A DNA stretch of 47,817 bases from Acidimicrobiia bacterium (lineage in GTDB: Bacteria > Actinomycetota > Acidimicrobiia > Spongiisociales > UBA4744): the NCBI GenBank assembly GCA_029863625.1, contig JAOTUY010000018.1:1-47817 (forward strand). Direction: 5' to 3'. Position 1 is the first letter of the stretch; each line of letters opens with the position of its first letter. Made by a program: the position numbers and the translations under genes. This document shows positions 40,372-47,817 of this stretch, piece by piece. The notes under the pieces were generated by a model. It saw only the letters and a list, made by a program, of their open reading frames with translations, was not told where the DNA came from and did not search any database.

Positions 40372-41151
40372 GGCGCTTTGGGCCCTCCGGATCAATTCCA
40401 TGGTTGGGCTCGAGAGGTTCGACCCTACCGCGATGAAACCCTTCAATTTTGGGTTGGATTGATTGAAGACGGCCGGGCTTCCGTCGGGATTCATAACGGC
40501 TCCGCCTCCTGCCAGCACCAGTGCCGCACCGGCGGCAACGTCCCACTCATGCTTGGGAACGAGCGTCCAGGTGCCGTCGGCCAGGCCGGCTGCAACCAGT
40601 CCGAGCTTGTAGGCGACGGAACCGACGTTGCGAATCGAGATCGGCTCTTTGAAGAACTGGTCCCACTCTCCGCGCTTGACCTCGCTGCGGCTGGCCAACA
40701 CGAGTGCACCGCGGATGTCCGACCTCGCCCTCATGGCGACCGGGCGCCCGTTGAGGGTGACCCCCAAACCCTTCCCGCCGAGGATCAGTTCGCCGGTGGC
40801 GGGATTGAGGATGCCGCCCGCCACGGCGCGCCCTGCTTCGACCAGACCAACCGAGATGCACCACTCAGGGATACCTTGAATGAATTCCCGGGTACCGTCG
40901 ATGGGATCGACCACCCATACCCGACTGCACTCGAGCCGGGAGGCGTCATCGGCCGTTTCCTCAGAGAGCCAGCCCTCACCGGGCTGGGGCAGGATGTTGG
41001 CCAGCACCTCGTTTACGGCGAGGTCGGCCATGGTCAACGGATCACCGCCGGCCTTCAGCACCGACTCGATCTCGCCCGGAGTGAAGCCGTCCAACACCTG
41101 CTCGGCGGCCAGCAGGGCGCGCTCGATCCTGATCAGATCTCTTTCGTTCAT
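40369..41151 (-). CDS. cysQ: 3'(2'),5'-bisphosphate nucleotidase CysQ-like
   Basis: A 260-residue inositol-monophosphatase superfamily enzyme. Seen: PQPGEGWLSEETADD (metal Glu), WVVDPIDGTREFIQGIPEWCISV with the signature DPIDGT, and EWDVAAGAALVLAGGG with the second metal Asp. Substrates in the family are inositol phosphates or PAP; its position as last gene of the sulfate-activation operon favours PAP hydrolysis, which recycles the by-product of PAPS use. ATG at 41151 is preceded by AGGAG at five bases. It begins nine bases after the SLC13 stop. Confidence 0.85.
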   Translation of the reverse strand: MNERDLIRIERALLAAEQVLDGFTPGEIESVLKAGGDPLTMADLAVNEVLANILPQPGEGWLSEETADDASRLECSRVWVVDPIDGTREFIQGIPEWCISVGLVEAGRAVAGGILNPATGELILGGKGLGVTLNGRPVAMRARSDIRGALVLASRSEVKRGEWDQFFKEPISIRNVGSVAYKLGLVAAGLADGTWTLVPKHEWDVAAGAALVLAGGGAVMNPDGSPAVFNQSNPKLKGFIAVGSNLSSPTMELIRRAQSA

Positions 41152-41160
41152 GGTGCTCCT

Positions 41161-42930
41161 TCAGAATGGCCAGATGATGGGAACACCCACGAGGACTACG
41201 GCTACCACTGCCACGGTGAGGGGGATACCCAAACGCAGATAGTCGGTAAACCGATAGCCCCCCGGTCCGTACACCATCATGTTGGTCTGGAAACCGATCG
41301 GCGTGAGAAAAGAGGTTGCCGCCACCACGGCGACTGCCAGTGCGAATCCGCGCGGATTGGCTTCGACCGAATTGGCGGTGGCGACGGCGATCGGGAAGAT
41401 CAGCAAGACCGCCGCCTTGTTGGTGATCAACTCCTTGAGGACCACGGTTGCCACGACGACGCCCGCCAGAAGACCGGTGGGGCCCATCGTTCCCAGGCCG
41501 TCCACAAGACCCCCGGCAATCGTTGCCGCCAGACCCGATGCATCCATGGCGGCGGCTAAACCGAAGGCCGAACCGATCGTCACGATGACGTCGAGATCCA
41601 CCGAAGCCTTGGCCTCTCGCGGGCTGACCACACCAAACACGACGAGGGCCGCTGCACCCAGCAAGGCGGCCGTGACCATCGCCAGCATTCCGGTGGCGGC
41701 CGTGGCGACGATACCCACGGCAACCGCGGCCACCGCCAGTGCCCGCCGGGAGCGGATCCGCGGAACACTCGCCAGCGAGCTGATCAGGATGAAGTCTTGC
41801 CGGTCGCTCCAGCGGTCTTGCCAGCCGGGATCGGCTATGACCAGCAGCGTGTCTCCGGCTCGAAGGTCGATGTCGCCCAGTTTCGCTTCTACGCGGTGCC
41901 CGGCCCGGTGGATGGCGACCACCGCCGCCTGGTACCGGCTCCGGAAGCCGATCTCTTTCAAGGAACGGCCGGACAAGAACGATCCGGCGCCGATCACTGC
42001 TTGGAAGTGGGCGGCTTGGGGGGTGTCGACCAGATCAACATGGGTTTGTTCGGCCAGGGTCAGACCTGTGAGGTTCTGGAGATCGACAACATTATCGACC
42101 CGGCCGGCGAATCTGAGCCGGTCGGCACCGTGCAGCACTTGGTCCGGCCCAACGGCCGCAATCATCTCACCGTTTCGTTCGATTTCGACAAGAAAGACGC
42201 CGGCCAGGTTGCGCAGGCCGGCTCCTTCGACGGAGGCACCGTCCAGCCGACCGCCTTTTTCAACGACCATGTCCACGGTGAACTCCGGCATCTCCTCCCG
42301 GCTGGATTGGCTGGCAGAACGCCGGGAAGGCATGAGGGCCGGAGCCAGGGCAATGATGAGGGCCAGGCCGGTCAGGGCAACCGGGAGACCGATCTTGGTG
42401 ATCTCGAAGAACCCGAGAGGATCGTAACCGGCCGCTTCCAGGAGCCCGGAGACGACAATGTTGGTTGCGGTTCCCATCAGGGTCACGACTCCGCCCAGGA
42501 TGGCCGCGTACGACAACGGCAACAGATAATGCGAGGGAGGCCGATCGCGGGCCGCGGCCCAGTTCTCCACCTGCGGGATCAGCATGGCGACGATCGGGGT
42601 GTTGTTCAAAAAGCCCGAGGCCAGTGTTGTCGGTACGGTGAGGCGGGCCGTAGTCTTGCGTTGTGAATGGTTGGTGCCCAGCAGAGTCCCAACCAGCGGC
42701 GTCAGGGCGCCGGTCTTGTCGGCCGCCTTGGCGAGCACGTAGAGGGCGGCGATCGTGACCGGGGCCGGGTTGCTGAAACCGGCCAGCGCCTCGGCCGGGG
42801 TGATGATCCCGGCCGTCAGCGTTGCGACCATGGCGCCCGTCAAAGCCACCGAAGGCGGAAACAGGTCGCGAACGAGCACCGCGATCGTGACGACAATCAC
42901 CGCCGTTGTGAACCATTGTTCCCAGCTCAT
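41161..42930 (-). CDS. SLC13-family anion permease with two TrkA-C domains (sulfate candidate)
   Basis: A 589-residue membrane transporter. Seen: N-terminal membrane half with the signature SGFLNNTPIVAMLIPQV and GTATNIVVSGLL, then two RCK/TrkA-C domains in a central soluble stretch (about residues 205-375; RFAGRVDNVVDL, AVIGAGSFLSGRSLKEIGFRSRYQAAVVAIHRAG), then the C-terminal membrane half with a second ELITNKAAVLLIFPI signature and TSFLTPIGFQTNMMVYGPGGY. This is the DASS/SLC13 pattern of bacterial sulfate and sulfite permeases. Its place between sat-cysC and cysQ makes sulfate the likely substrate. ATG at 42930 lies nine bases after the sat-cysC stop. Confidence 0.88.
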   Translation of the reverse strand: MSWEQWFTTAVIVVTIAVLVRDLFPPSVALTGAMVATLTAGIITPAEALAGFSNPAPVTIAALYVLAKAADKTGALTPLVGTLLGTNHSQRKTTARLTVPTTLASGFLNNTPIVAMLIPQVENWAAARDRPPSHYLLPLSYAAILGGVVTLMGTATNIVVSGLLEAAGYDPLGFFEITKIGLPVALTGLALIIALAPALMPSRRSASQSSREEMPEFTVDMVVEKGGRLDGASVEGAGLRNLAGVFLVEIERNGEMIAAVGPDQVLHGADRLRFAGRVDNVVDLQNLTGLTLAEQTHVDLVDTPQAAHFQAVIGAGSFLSGRSLKEIGFRSRYQAAVVAIHRAGHRVEAKLGDIDLRAGDTLLVIADPGWQDRWSDRQDFILISSLASVPRIRSRRALAVAAVAVGIVATAATGMLAMVTAALLGAAALVVFGVVSPREAKASVDLDVIVTIGSAFGLAAAMDASGLAATIAGGLVDGLGTMGPTGLLAGVVVATVVLKELITNKAAVLLIFPIAVATANSVEANPRGFALAVAVVAATSFLTPIGFQTNMMVYGPGGYRFTDYLRLGIPLTVAVVAVVLVGVPIIWPF

Positions 42931-42939
42931 GTCGGCCCG

Positions 42940-44673
42940 TTACAGCCGATCGCCGTTGCCTTCGATATACCCGTGGCTCTCGAGGTGCAGGACGATTGCA
43001 TTCGCTGCCTCCTCCGGGCTGATATCCGTGGTATCGATGACGACTTCGGCGTCGGCCGGTTCCTCGTAAGGATCCGAGATCCCCGTGAACTCCTTGATGA
43101 TCCCCGCTCGGGCTTTTGCGTACAAGCCTTTGCGGTCGCGCGTCTCGCAGACTTCAACAGGTGTTGAGATGTGCACCAATGAGAACCCACCGACGGCCTC
43201 GACTTCCTGGCGAACTTCCTGGCGAGTGTGATCGTAGGGGGCGATCGGTGCGCAGATGGCGATCCCACCGTTCTTGGTGATCTCGGAAGCGACGTAGCCG
43301 ATCCGGAGGATATTGAGATCCCGGTGCTCTTTCGAGAACCCGAGCTCCGACGACAGGTTCTTTCGGACGACGTCGCCGTCGAGAAGGGTCACCGGCCGGC
43401 CGCCGAGCTCCAGGAGCTTGACCAGCAGCGCATTGGCGATGGTCGACTTGCCGGAACCGGATAGCCCGGTAAAGAACACGGTGAATCCCTGCTTGGAGCG
43501 GGGCGGGTGCGTTCGGCGAAGCTCCCGGGCGACCTCCGGATAAGTAAACCACTCGGGGATGTCGCGCCCGTGCGCCAGCCGATCGCGCAGTTCTGTTCCG
43601 CTGATACTCAGCGTGCGAACATCCTCTGCCACCTCGTCGATGGGCTGGTAAACGTCGAGGTCCTCGACATACACCATCATCTTGAAGGGAACCATGGCGA
43701 CCCCCAACTCTGCTTCGTACTGTTGGAGCATCTCCTGGGCGTCGTACGGACCGTAGAACGGCTCGCCCTTTGAATCACTGCCGGGCCCGGCGTGGTCCCG
43801 ACCGACGATCAGGTGGGTGGCACCGTGGTTTTTGCGGATGATGGCGTGCCACAATGCCTCCCGGGGGCCTCCCATCCGCATGGCCAGGTTGAGGAGGGCG
43901 AGCTTGGCTGTGTAGCGGGGGTACCGATCGAGGACCGCTTGGTAGGCGCGTACGCGTGTGTAGTGGTCGACATCTCCCGGCTTGGTCTTTCCAACCACAG
44001 GATGTATCAACAGATTGGCTTCGACCTCTTTGGCCGCCCGGAGCGTCAGCTCTACGTGGGCCCGGTGCATGGGATTTCTGGTCTGAAAGGCGACGATTTT
44101 GCGCCAGCCTAGGTCGGCGAATTCCGCACGCACCTCGCGAGGGCTGAGCCGCAGGGGTCGGAAGTCGTAATGCACCGGCAGCTGGACGCCCTCCAGACGG
44201 CCGCCGACATAGACAGGGCCCATATCGTTGAGAAGCTCGTCGACTCCGGGATGCTCGGTGTTCTTCGTCCCGAACACGAGCTCGGCTTCCGCCTCCCGAT
44301 CGGGAGTCCATACGTCTGCAACGTTGAGCACCGCCAACATGACGCCTTCCGCATCGCGAAGCGCCAGCTTGGCCCCCGGTTCCAGGGTGGATCCAAGCCC
44401 CGCAGATACGTCCAAGACGATCGGAATGGGCCACAGTGTGCCGTCGGGCAGCCGCATGTCCTTACACACGCCCTCGTACTCGGCCCGCGTCATGAAGCCG
44501 GTCAAGGGCGAGAAGCCTCCGTTGAGCAGAAGCTCGAGGTCGCACATCTGACGGTCGCCGAGATCGAGCGAGGTCCAATCGCGGGAAGCGTCCCTGAGTT
44601 CTTCTGCTTTGCCCTCGGCGACCATGAGGTCGACGAGGGCGCCACCGTGTGGTTCGATGAGATTGTGGGGCAC
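42940..44673 (-). CDS. bifunctional sulfate adenylyltransferase / APS kinase
   Basis: A 577-residue enzyme making PAPS from sulfate and ATP in two steps. Seen: ATP sulfurylase domain (about residues 1-390) with QTRNPMHRAH (197-206) and GRDHAG (291-296), then APS kinase domain (about 395-577) with Walker A GLSGSGKST (403-411), DGDVVRKNLSSELGFSKEHRDLNILR and VHISTPVEVCETRDRKGLY. The order sulfurylase then kinase is that of the homomeric Sat-CysC enzymes, which do not use CysN. GTG at 44673 is preceded by AAGGAG. It heads a three-gene operon with the SLC13 permease and cysQ. The promoter shares a 208-base region with the divergent transketolase gene. Confidence 0.94.
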   Translation of the reverse strand: MPHNLIEPHGGALVDLMVAEGKAEELRDASRDWTSLDLGDRQMCDLELLLNGGFSPLTGFMTRAEYEGVCKDMRLPDGTLWPIPIVLDVSAGLGSTLEPGAKLALRDAEGVMLAVLNVADVWTPDREAEAELVFGTKNTEHPGVDELLNDMGPVYVGGRLEGVQLPVHYDFRPLRLSPREVRAEFADLGWRKIVAFQTRNPMHRAHVELTLRAAKEVEANLLIHPVVGKTKPGDVDHYTRVRAYQAVLDRYPRYTAKLALLNLAMRMGGPREALWHAIIRKNHGATHLIVGRDHAGPGSDSKGEPFYGPYDAQEMLQQYEAELGVAMVPFKMMVYVEDLDVYQPIDEVAEDVRTLSISGTELRDRLAHGRDIPEWFTYPEVARELRRTHPPRSKQGFTVFFTGLSGSGKSTIANALLVKLLELGGRPVTLLDGDVVRKNLSSELGFSKEHRDLNILRIGYVASEITKNGGIAICAPIAPYDHTRQEVRQEVEAVGGFSLVHISTPVEVCETRDRKGLYAKARAGIIKEFTGISDPYEEPADAEVVIDTTDISPEEAANAIVLHLESHGYIEGNGDRL

Positions 44674-44791
44674 GAATTGACTCCTTGTTTTGGGCAGCAG
44701 TTACTGCCACGGAGAGTAGTGATCAGGCCCGAGTGTACTCGATTGATGACTCGTTGAAAACGGGAACATCGAGGCCATCGCTACGCTGACT

Positions 44792-44833
44792 AGGTGCGTC
44801 GAGGACGATGACGCCGCCAGGTGCATCGAGGAC
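44792..44833. repeat. two imperfect direct repeats in sat/tkt divergent region
   Basis: AGGTGCGTCGAGGAC (44792-44806) and AGGTGCATCGAGGAC (44819-44833) differ at one base and are 27 bases apart. A weaker third copy (ACATCGAGGCC) starts at 44766. They could be operator half-sites for the sulfate operon or the transketolase gene. Confidence 0.35.
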
Positions 44834-44881
44834 CGGTGAAAGCTTGTACGTGACGTGCGACTCGGGACACTGGGAGAAAAC

Positions 44882-46843
44882 ATGACAAAGGACTTTGCAC
44901 AGCTGGCCGTCAACACCCTCAAGGGCCTGGCCATCGACGGCGTTGAACAGGCCAACTCGGGTCATCCGGGGATGCCGATGGGAATGGCGGATCTGGCAAC
45001 GGTCGTCTGGACCAAATTCCTGAAGGTGGATCCGTCGAATCCGAGGTGGATCGATCGCGACCGATTCGTCCTTTCGAACGGTCATGGATCGATGTTGCTG
45101 TACTCACTGCTCCACCTGTCCGGGTTTCCGGTGACCATGCAAGATCTGCGGCAGTTCCGTCAGTGGGGTTCGGTGACCGCCGGTCATCCGGAGCGTCATC
45201 TCAACCTCGGGATCGAGGTGACCACGGGTCCGCTCGGCCAGGGATTTGGTATGGGGGTCGGCCTGGCGATGGCGGAGGAACACCTGCGGGCCGTCTTCGG
45301 TCCGGACTTGTTCGACCATCGGACGTTTGGTTTTGTCTCGGACGGCGACCTGATGGAGGGCATCTCGGCTGAATCCTCCTCCCTGGCGGGGCATCTCGGA
45401 TTGAGCCGGTTGTTGTACTACTACGACAGCAACGGTATCTCGATCGACGGTCCCACCTCCATCACCTTCACAGAGGATGTTGCCGGAAGGTTTCGGGCGG
45501 TCGGCTGGCACACCCTCGAGATCGACGGGCACGATCGGGACGCAATCGAAGCGGCCACTCTGGAGGCTCTGGCGGTTGAGGATCGCCCCTCCTTGATCAT
45601 CAGCCATACCCATATCGGGCACGGGTCGCCCAACCGCCAAGACACATCCGGCGTGCATGGGGCGCCCCTGGGCGAAGACGAACTCAAGCTCACCAAGGAA
45701 CTGATGGGCTGGCCGGACGAGCCTTTCTATGTACCGGATGAAGTGCGGGCCTATTTCTCGCAGAGCATGCAGCGGGGTCGCGAGGCTCGCCAGGAGTGGC
45801 TCGATCGCAAAGATGAGCTGTTCGCCGACCAACCCGAGCTTGCAGCGCTCTGGGACTCCCACTTCCACCCGAAGCCGATCGAGCTTCGGAACCCGGGGTT
45901 CGAGCCGGGGAGCAGCCTCGCCACCCGGGCGGCCGGGGGAAAGCTGTTCGACCAGATCGCCACGGCGATGCCGGGGTTTCTGGGCGGGGCTGCCGACCTC
46001 GTCGAGTCGACCAAGACTGTTGTCAGCTTCAGCGGTAGCTTTTCGGTTGATGACCGGACCGGCCGCAACATCCACTTCGGCATACGCGAGCACGCCATGG
46101 GTGCGATCGTCAATGGTCTGGCGGTGCACGGCGGACTACGCCCGTACGGCGCAACCTTCTTCGTGTTCAGCGACTACATGCGTCCCGCCCTCCGCTTGTC
46201 GGCGCTGATGGCAGCCCCCAGCATCTGGGTCTACACCCACGACTCCGTTTTCTTGGGGGAGGACGGTCCGACCCATCAGCCCATCGAGCAGCTGGCGTCG
46301 TTGCGGGCTATGCCCAACCTGTGGGTGGTGCGACCCGCCGATGCGAGTGAAACCATCGAAGCGTGGGAGCTGGCTCTCAACCGTACCGATGGACCTACGG
46401 TGCTCGTCTTGAGCCGGCAAGCCTTGCCGGTGCTGGAGCGAATCGGCCGGGAGGGTCTCGTTGAGCGGGGCGGGTACATCATCCGGGAAGGCGACCACGT
46501 GGTGCTGGTCGCGACCGGATCGGAGGTATCCGTGGCGCTGGGTGCCGCAGAAAAACTGGCCGAAGCGGGGACGTCGGCGCGGGTGGTGAGTCTGCCTTGC
46601 TGGGAAGCCTTCTTCGCCCAGGACGCCCCCTACCGGGCTGAGGTCCTCGGCGACGGACTTCCCATTGTCTCGATCGAAGCGGCGTCGACGTTCGGATGGG
46701 AGCGCATCACCGGAGCGGCCGGCCTCAACATTGGCATCGACCGATTCGGAGCTTCAGCGCCGGCCGAGATCATCGCTCGAGAACTCGGCTTCACCCCCGG
46801 GGCAATTGCAGAGCGGGTTTCCGATTGGTTGAACGGGCTTTGA
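44882..46843 (+). CDS. tkt: transketolase
   Basis: A 653-residue thiamine-diphosphate enzyme of the pentose phosphate pathway. Seen: N-terminal ANSGHPGMPMGMADL, SNGHGSMLLYSLLHLSG, GPLGQGFGMGVGLAMAE, the thiamine motif SDGDLMEGISAESSSLAG to NGISIDGPTS, ISHTHIGHGSPN, and the second domain HFGIREHAMGAIVNGLA, THDSVFLGEDGPTHQPIEQLASLRAMPNL. ATG at 44882 is preceded by GGGAGA. Length is normal. It is transcribed away from the sulfate operon; no functional link is evident apart from the shared upstream region. Confidence 0.95.
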   Translation: MTKDFAQLAVNTLKGLAIDGVEQANSGHPGMPMGMADLATVVWTKFLKVDPSNPRWIDRDRFVLSNGHGSMLLYSLLHLSGFPVTMQDLRQFRQWGSVTAGHPERHLNLGIEVTTGPLGQGFGMGVGLAMAEEHLRAVFGPDLFDHRTFGFVSDGDLMEGISAESSSLAGHLGLSRLLYYYDSNGISIDGPTSITFTEDVAGRFRAVGWHTLEIDGHDRDAIEAATLEALAVEDRPSLIISHTHIGHGSPNRQDTSGVHGAPLGEDELKLTKELMGWPDEPFYVPDEVRAYFSQSMQRGREARQEWLDRKDELFADQPELAALWDSHFHPKPIELRNPGFEPGSSLATRAAGGKLFDQIATAMPGFLGGAADLVESTKTVVSFSGSFSVDDRTGRNIHFGIREHAMGAIVNGLAVHGGLRPYGATFFVFSDYMRPALRLSALMAAPSIWVYTHDSVFLGEDGPTHQPIEQLASLRAMPNLWVVRPADASETIEAWELALNRTDGPTVLVLSRQALPVLERIGREGLVERGGYIIREGDHVVLVATGSEVSVALGAAEKLAEAGTSARVVSLPCWEAFFAQDAPYRAEVLGDGLPIVSIEAASTFGWERITGAAGLNIGIDRFGASAPAEIIARELGFTPGAIAERVSDWLNGL

Positions 46844-46915
46844 CCGCAAGGAAGGCCGCTCGATAGGCTCTTTGCCTTCGAGCAAGGACCTCTCATCACT
46901 CTCAACCCCACTCTG

Positions 46916-47596
46916 GTGCTCGCCACCTGGTCGGCGGGTTTGGCCGCTGGAGCCGCTTTGATCGCCGCCGGGCGGGTGGTCGGCCCGGGGTTTCTGTGGT
47001 TGGTGGCCGGGGTTGGATTGCTGGTGGGCGGGGCGGCCTGGGCGGCCGGGGGTGGAGGACCGGCTGCGATCGGCACTATCGCCTTGCTGGTGGCCGCCGC
47101 CATGGCGCGCCGTCCGGCGGTGGCTGCGGTCTTTTTTGGGATCGCCTCAATCGGATTCCTGATTGTGTCGGCTTCGCTCGGCACCTGGCCGGTGGCGGTG
47201 ACCGGCGCCGTTGCTCTGGGTGGAGTGACCAACGAGATGCTTCTTGGGCACTGGTACCTGGTCGATCCCCGGCTTCCCCGCCGGCCGCTCCGGCGCCTGG
47301 CGCTGGCCGCGCTGACCGGCATCGTCCTGGATACCGTGCTATTGGCCTCGCAAGTGGGTTGGCCTTGGTCCGTGGCAGAACCCGGCGTCGGCTGGGCTTT
47401 CTTGGGTTTGAGCATGGTAAGCGTGGTCCTTGTGCTGGCGGTGTGGTTGGCGCTCAAAGAACCCGCCTACTCGGGGGTCATGGCGGCCACCGGTCTGTCG
47501 TATCTGGCGGTGCTGACGGTGATCGGGGCTGGTGTCGCCGGTCGTTGGCTGGTAGCTGAAGGCCTGTTGGCGGCCGGTAGACTCACCTGGCTTTGA
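46916..47596 (+). CDS. polytopic membrane protein of unknown function
   Basis: A 226-residue protein with about seven hydrophobic segments of Ala/Gly/Val/Leu, for example WLVAGVGLLVGGAAWAAG, IGTIALLVAAAMA, VAAVFFGIASIGFLIVSASLG, MLLGHWYLV (a polar loop), LAALTGIVLDTVLLAS and GLSMVSVVLVLAVWLAL. The GHWYLVDPRLPRRPLRRLAL loop is the only distinctive feature. GTG at 46916 is the first possible start near the hydrophobic region but no ribosome binding site is visible, so the start is uncertain. Its stop overlaps the adenosyltransferase start as TTGA, suggesting coupling. Function unknown. Confidence 0.65.
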   Translation: MLATWSAGLAAGAALIAAGRVVGPGFLWLVAGVGLLVGGAAWAAGGGGPAAIGTIALLVAAAMARRPAVAAVFFGIASIGFLIVSASLGTWPVAVTGAVALGGVTNEMLLGHWYLVDPRLPRRPLRRLALAALTGIVLDTVLLASQVGWPWSVAEPGVGWAFLGLSMVSVVLVLAVWLALKEPAYSGVMAATGLSYLAVLTVIGAGVAGRWLVAEGLLAAGRLTWL

Positions 47597-47817
47597 AGAT
47601 CTATACGAAAAAGGGCGACGACGGCACGACCGGCCTTCTGTACGGGGGCCGAGTATCGAAGGACGACGACGCTACCGAGGCATACGGCACTGTCGACGAG
47701 GCGGTGGCTGTGCTGGGAACGGCCCGCGCGCAGGCGCCCAGCGCCGTTGCGGAACGAATACTCGCCATCCAGCGGGATTTGTTCGTGGTGGCTGCGGAGC
47801 TGGCGACCCTGCCGGAG
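47593..47817 (+). CDS. PduO-type cob(I)alamin adenosyltransferase (5' part)
   Basis: The first 75 residues of a PduO/MMAB-type ATP:corrinoid adenosyltransferase; the rest is beyond the window. Seen: MKIYTKKGDDGTTGLLYGGRVSKDD, the N-terminal ATP-binding region of the family, then AYGTVDEAVAVLGTARA and ILAIQRDLFVVAAEL. It would make adenosylcobalamin, the cofactor the mutase encoded at 30556-32193 needs; the connection is inferred. TTG at 47593 overlaps the upstream stop as TTGA. The arginine-rich active-site helix lies outside the visible part. Confidence 0.9.
   Translation, partial: MKIYTKKGDDGTTGLLYGGRVSKDDDATEAYGTVDEAVAVLGTARAQAPSAVAERILAIQRDLFVVAAELATLPE

Noticed and set aside
44707..44725. 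Fourth copy of the CCAC-GTAG motif upstream of sat
   Set aside because: CCAC-N5-GTAGT is present but the ATTCC extension is absent; too weak to list as a site.

Overview
This is a 47.8 kb high-GC chromosomal segment that reads as ordinary bacterial core genome. No insertion sequence, phage, CRISPR array, rRNA or tRNA is visible. Gene content (trehalose synthase, F420-type LLM oxidoreductase, Rieske protein within a suf operon, family 5 uracil-DNA glycosylase, cobalamin-dependent acyl-CoA mutase, HrdB/SigB-like sigma factor), frequent GTG/TTG starts and many 4-nt gene overlaps point to an actinomycete-lineage organism. My best guess is Acidimicrobiia or a close relative; this is an inference, with no marker gene to settle it.

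Layout. 1-1769 (minus): 5' part of trehalose synthase, a LON-domain protein and a DUF6941 protein. 1891-3568: ABC-2 type exporter. 3591-5120 (minus): PQQ-type beta-propeller lipoprotein. 5189-9680: YihY-family membrane protein translationally coupled to the two halves of a heterodimeric ABC exporter. 9770-13012: DUF5661 protein, zinc alcohol dehydrogenase, secreted acidic protein, M23 peptidase and NAD(P)-binding protein. 13170-27485: dispersed SUF iron-sulfur cluster genes: sufB (+), then sufD-Rieske-sufC (+), then a second sufC with sufS and sufU (-). Between them lie a rhodanese, a group 2 sigma factor, a glycoside-hydrolase-like lipoprotein, an iron-sulfur uracil-DNA glycosylase, an orphan sensor kinase and class II fumarase. 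27558-29697: lipoprotein and LLM oxidoreductase. 29853-33008: operon around an isobutyryl-CoA-mutase-type large subunit. 33109-34687 (minus): MBL-fold hydrolase, dodecin and a 43-residue membrane protein. 34748-40361: lipoamide dehydrogenase, 2-oxoacid dehydrogenase E2, a LipB-LipA fusion and an M24 peptidase. 40369-44673 (minus): sulfate activation operon (bifunctional Sat/APS kinase, SLC13 permease, CysQ). 44882-47817: transketolase, a membrane protein and the start of a PduO-type cobalamin adenosyltransferase.

The genes connect functionally. SUF machinery would supply clusters to LipA, UdgB and the Rieske protein; LipB-LipA would lipoylate the E2 encoded directly upstream; the adenosyltransferase could supply the cofactor for the mutase.

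The most unusual non-coding signal is a set of short degenerate arrays with a seven-base period at gene 3' ends (seven loci). Five loci share a CGRRNNN-like unit, most start in phase with a stop codon, and two convergent junctions carry inverted pairs. No gene-free stretch exceeds about 210 bases.
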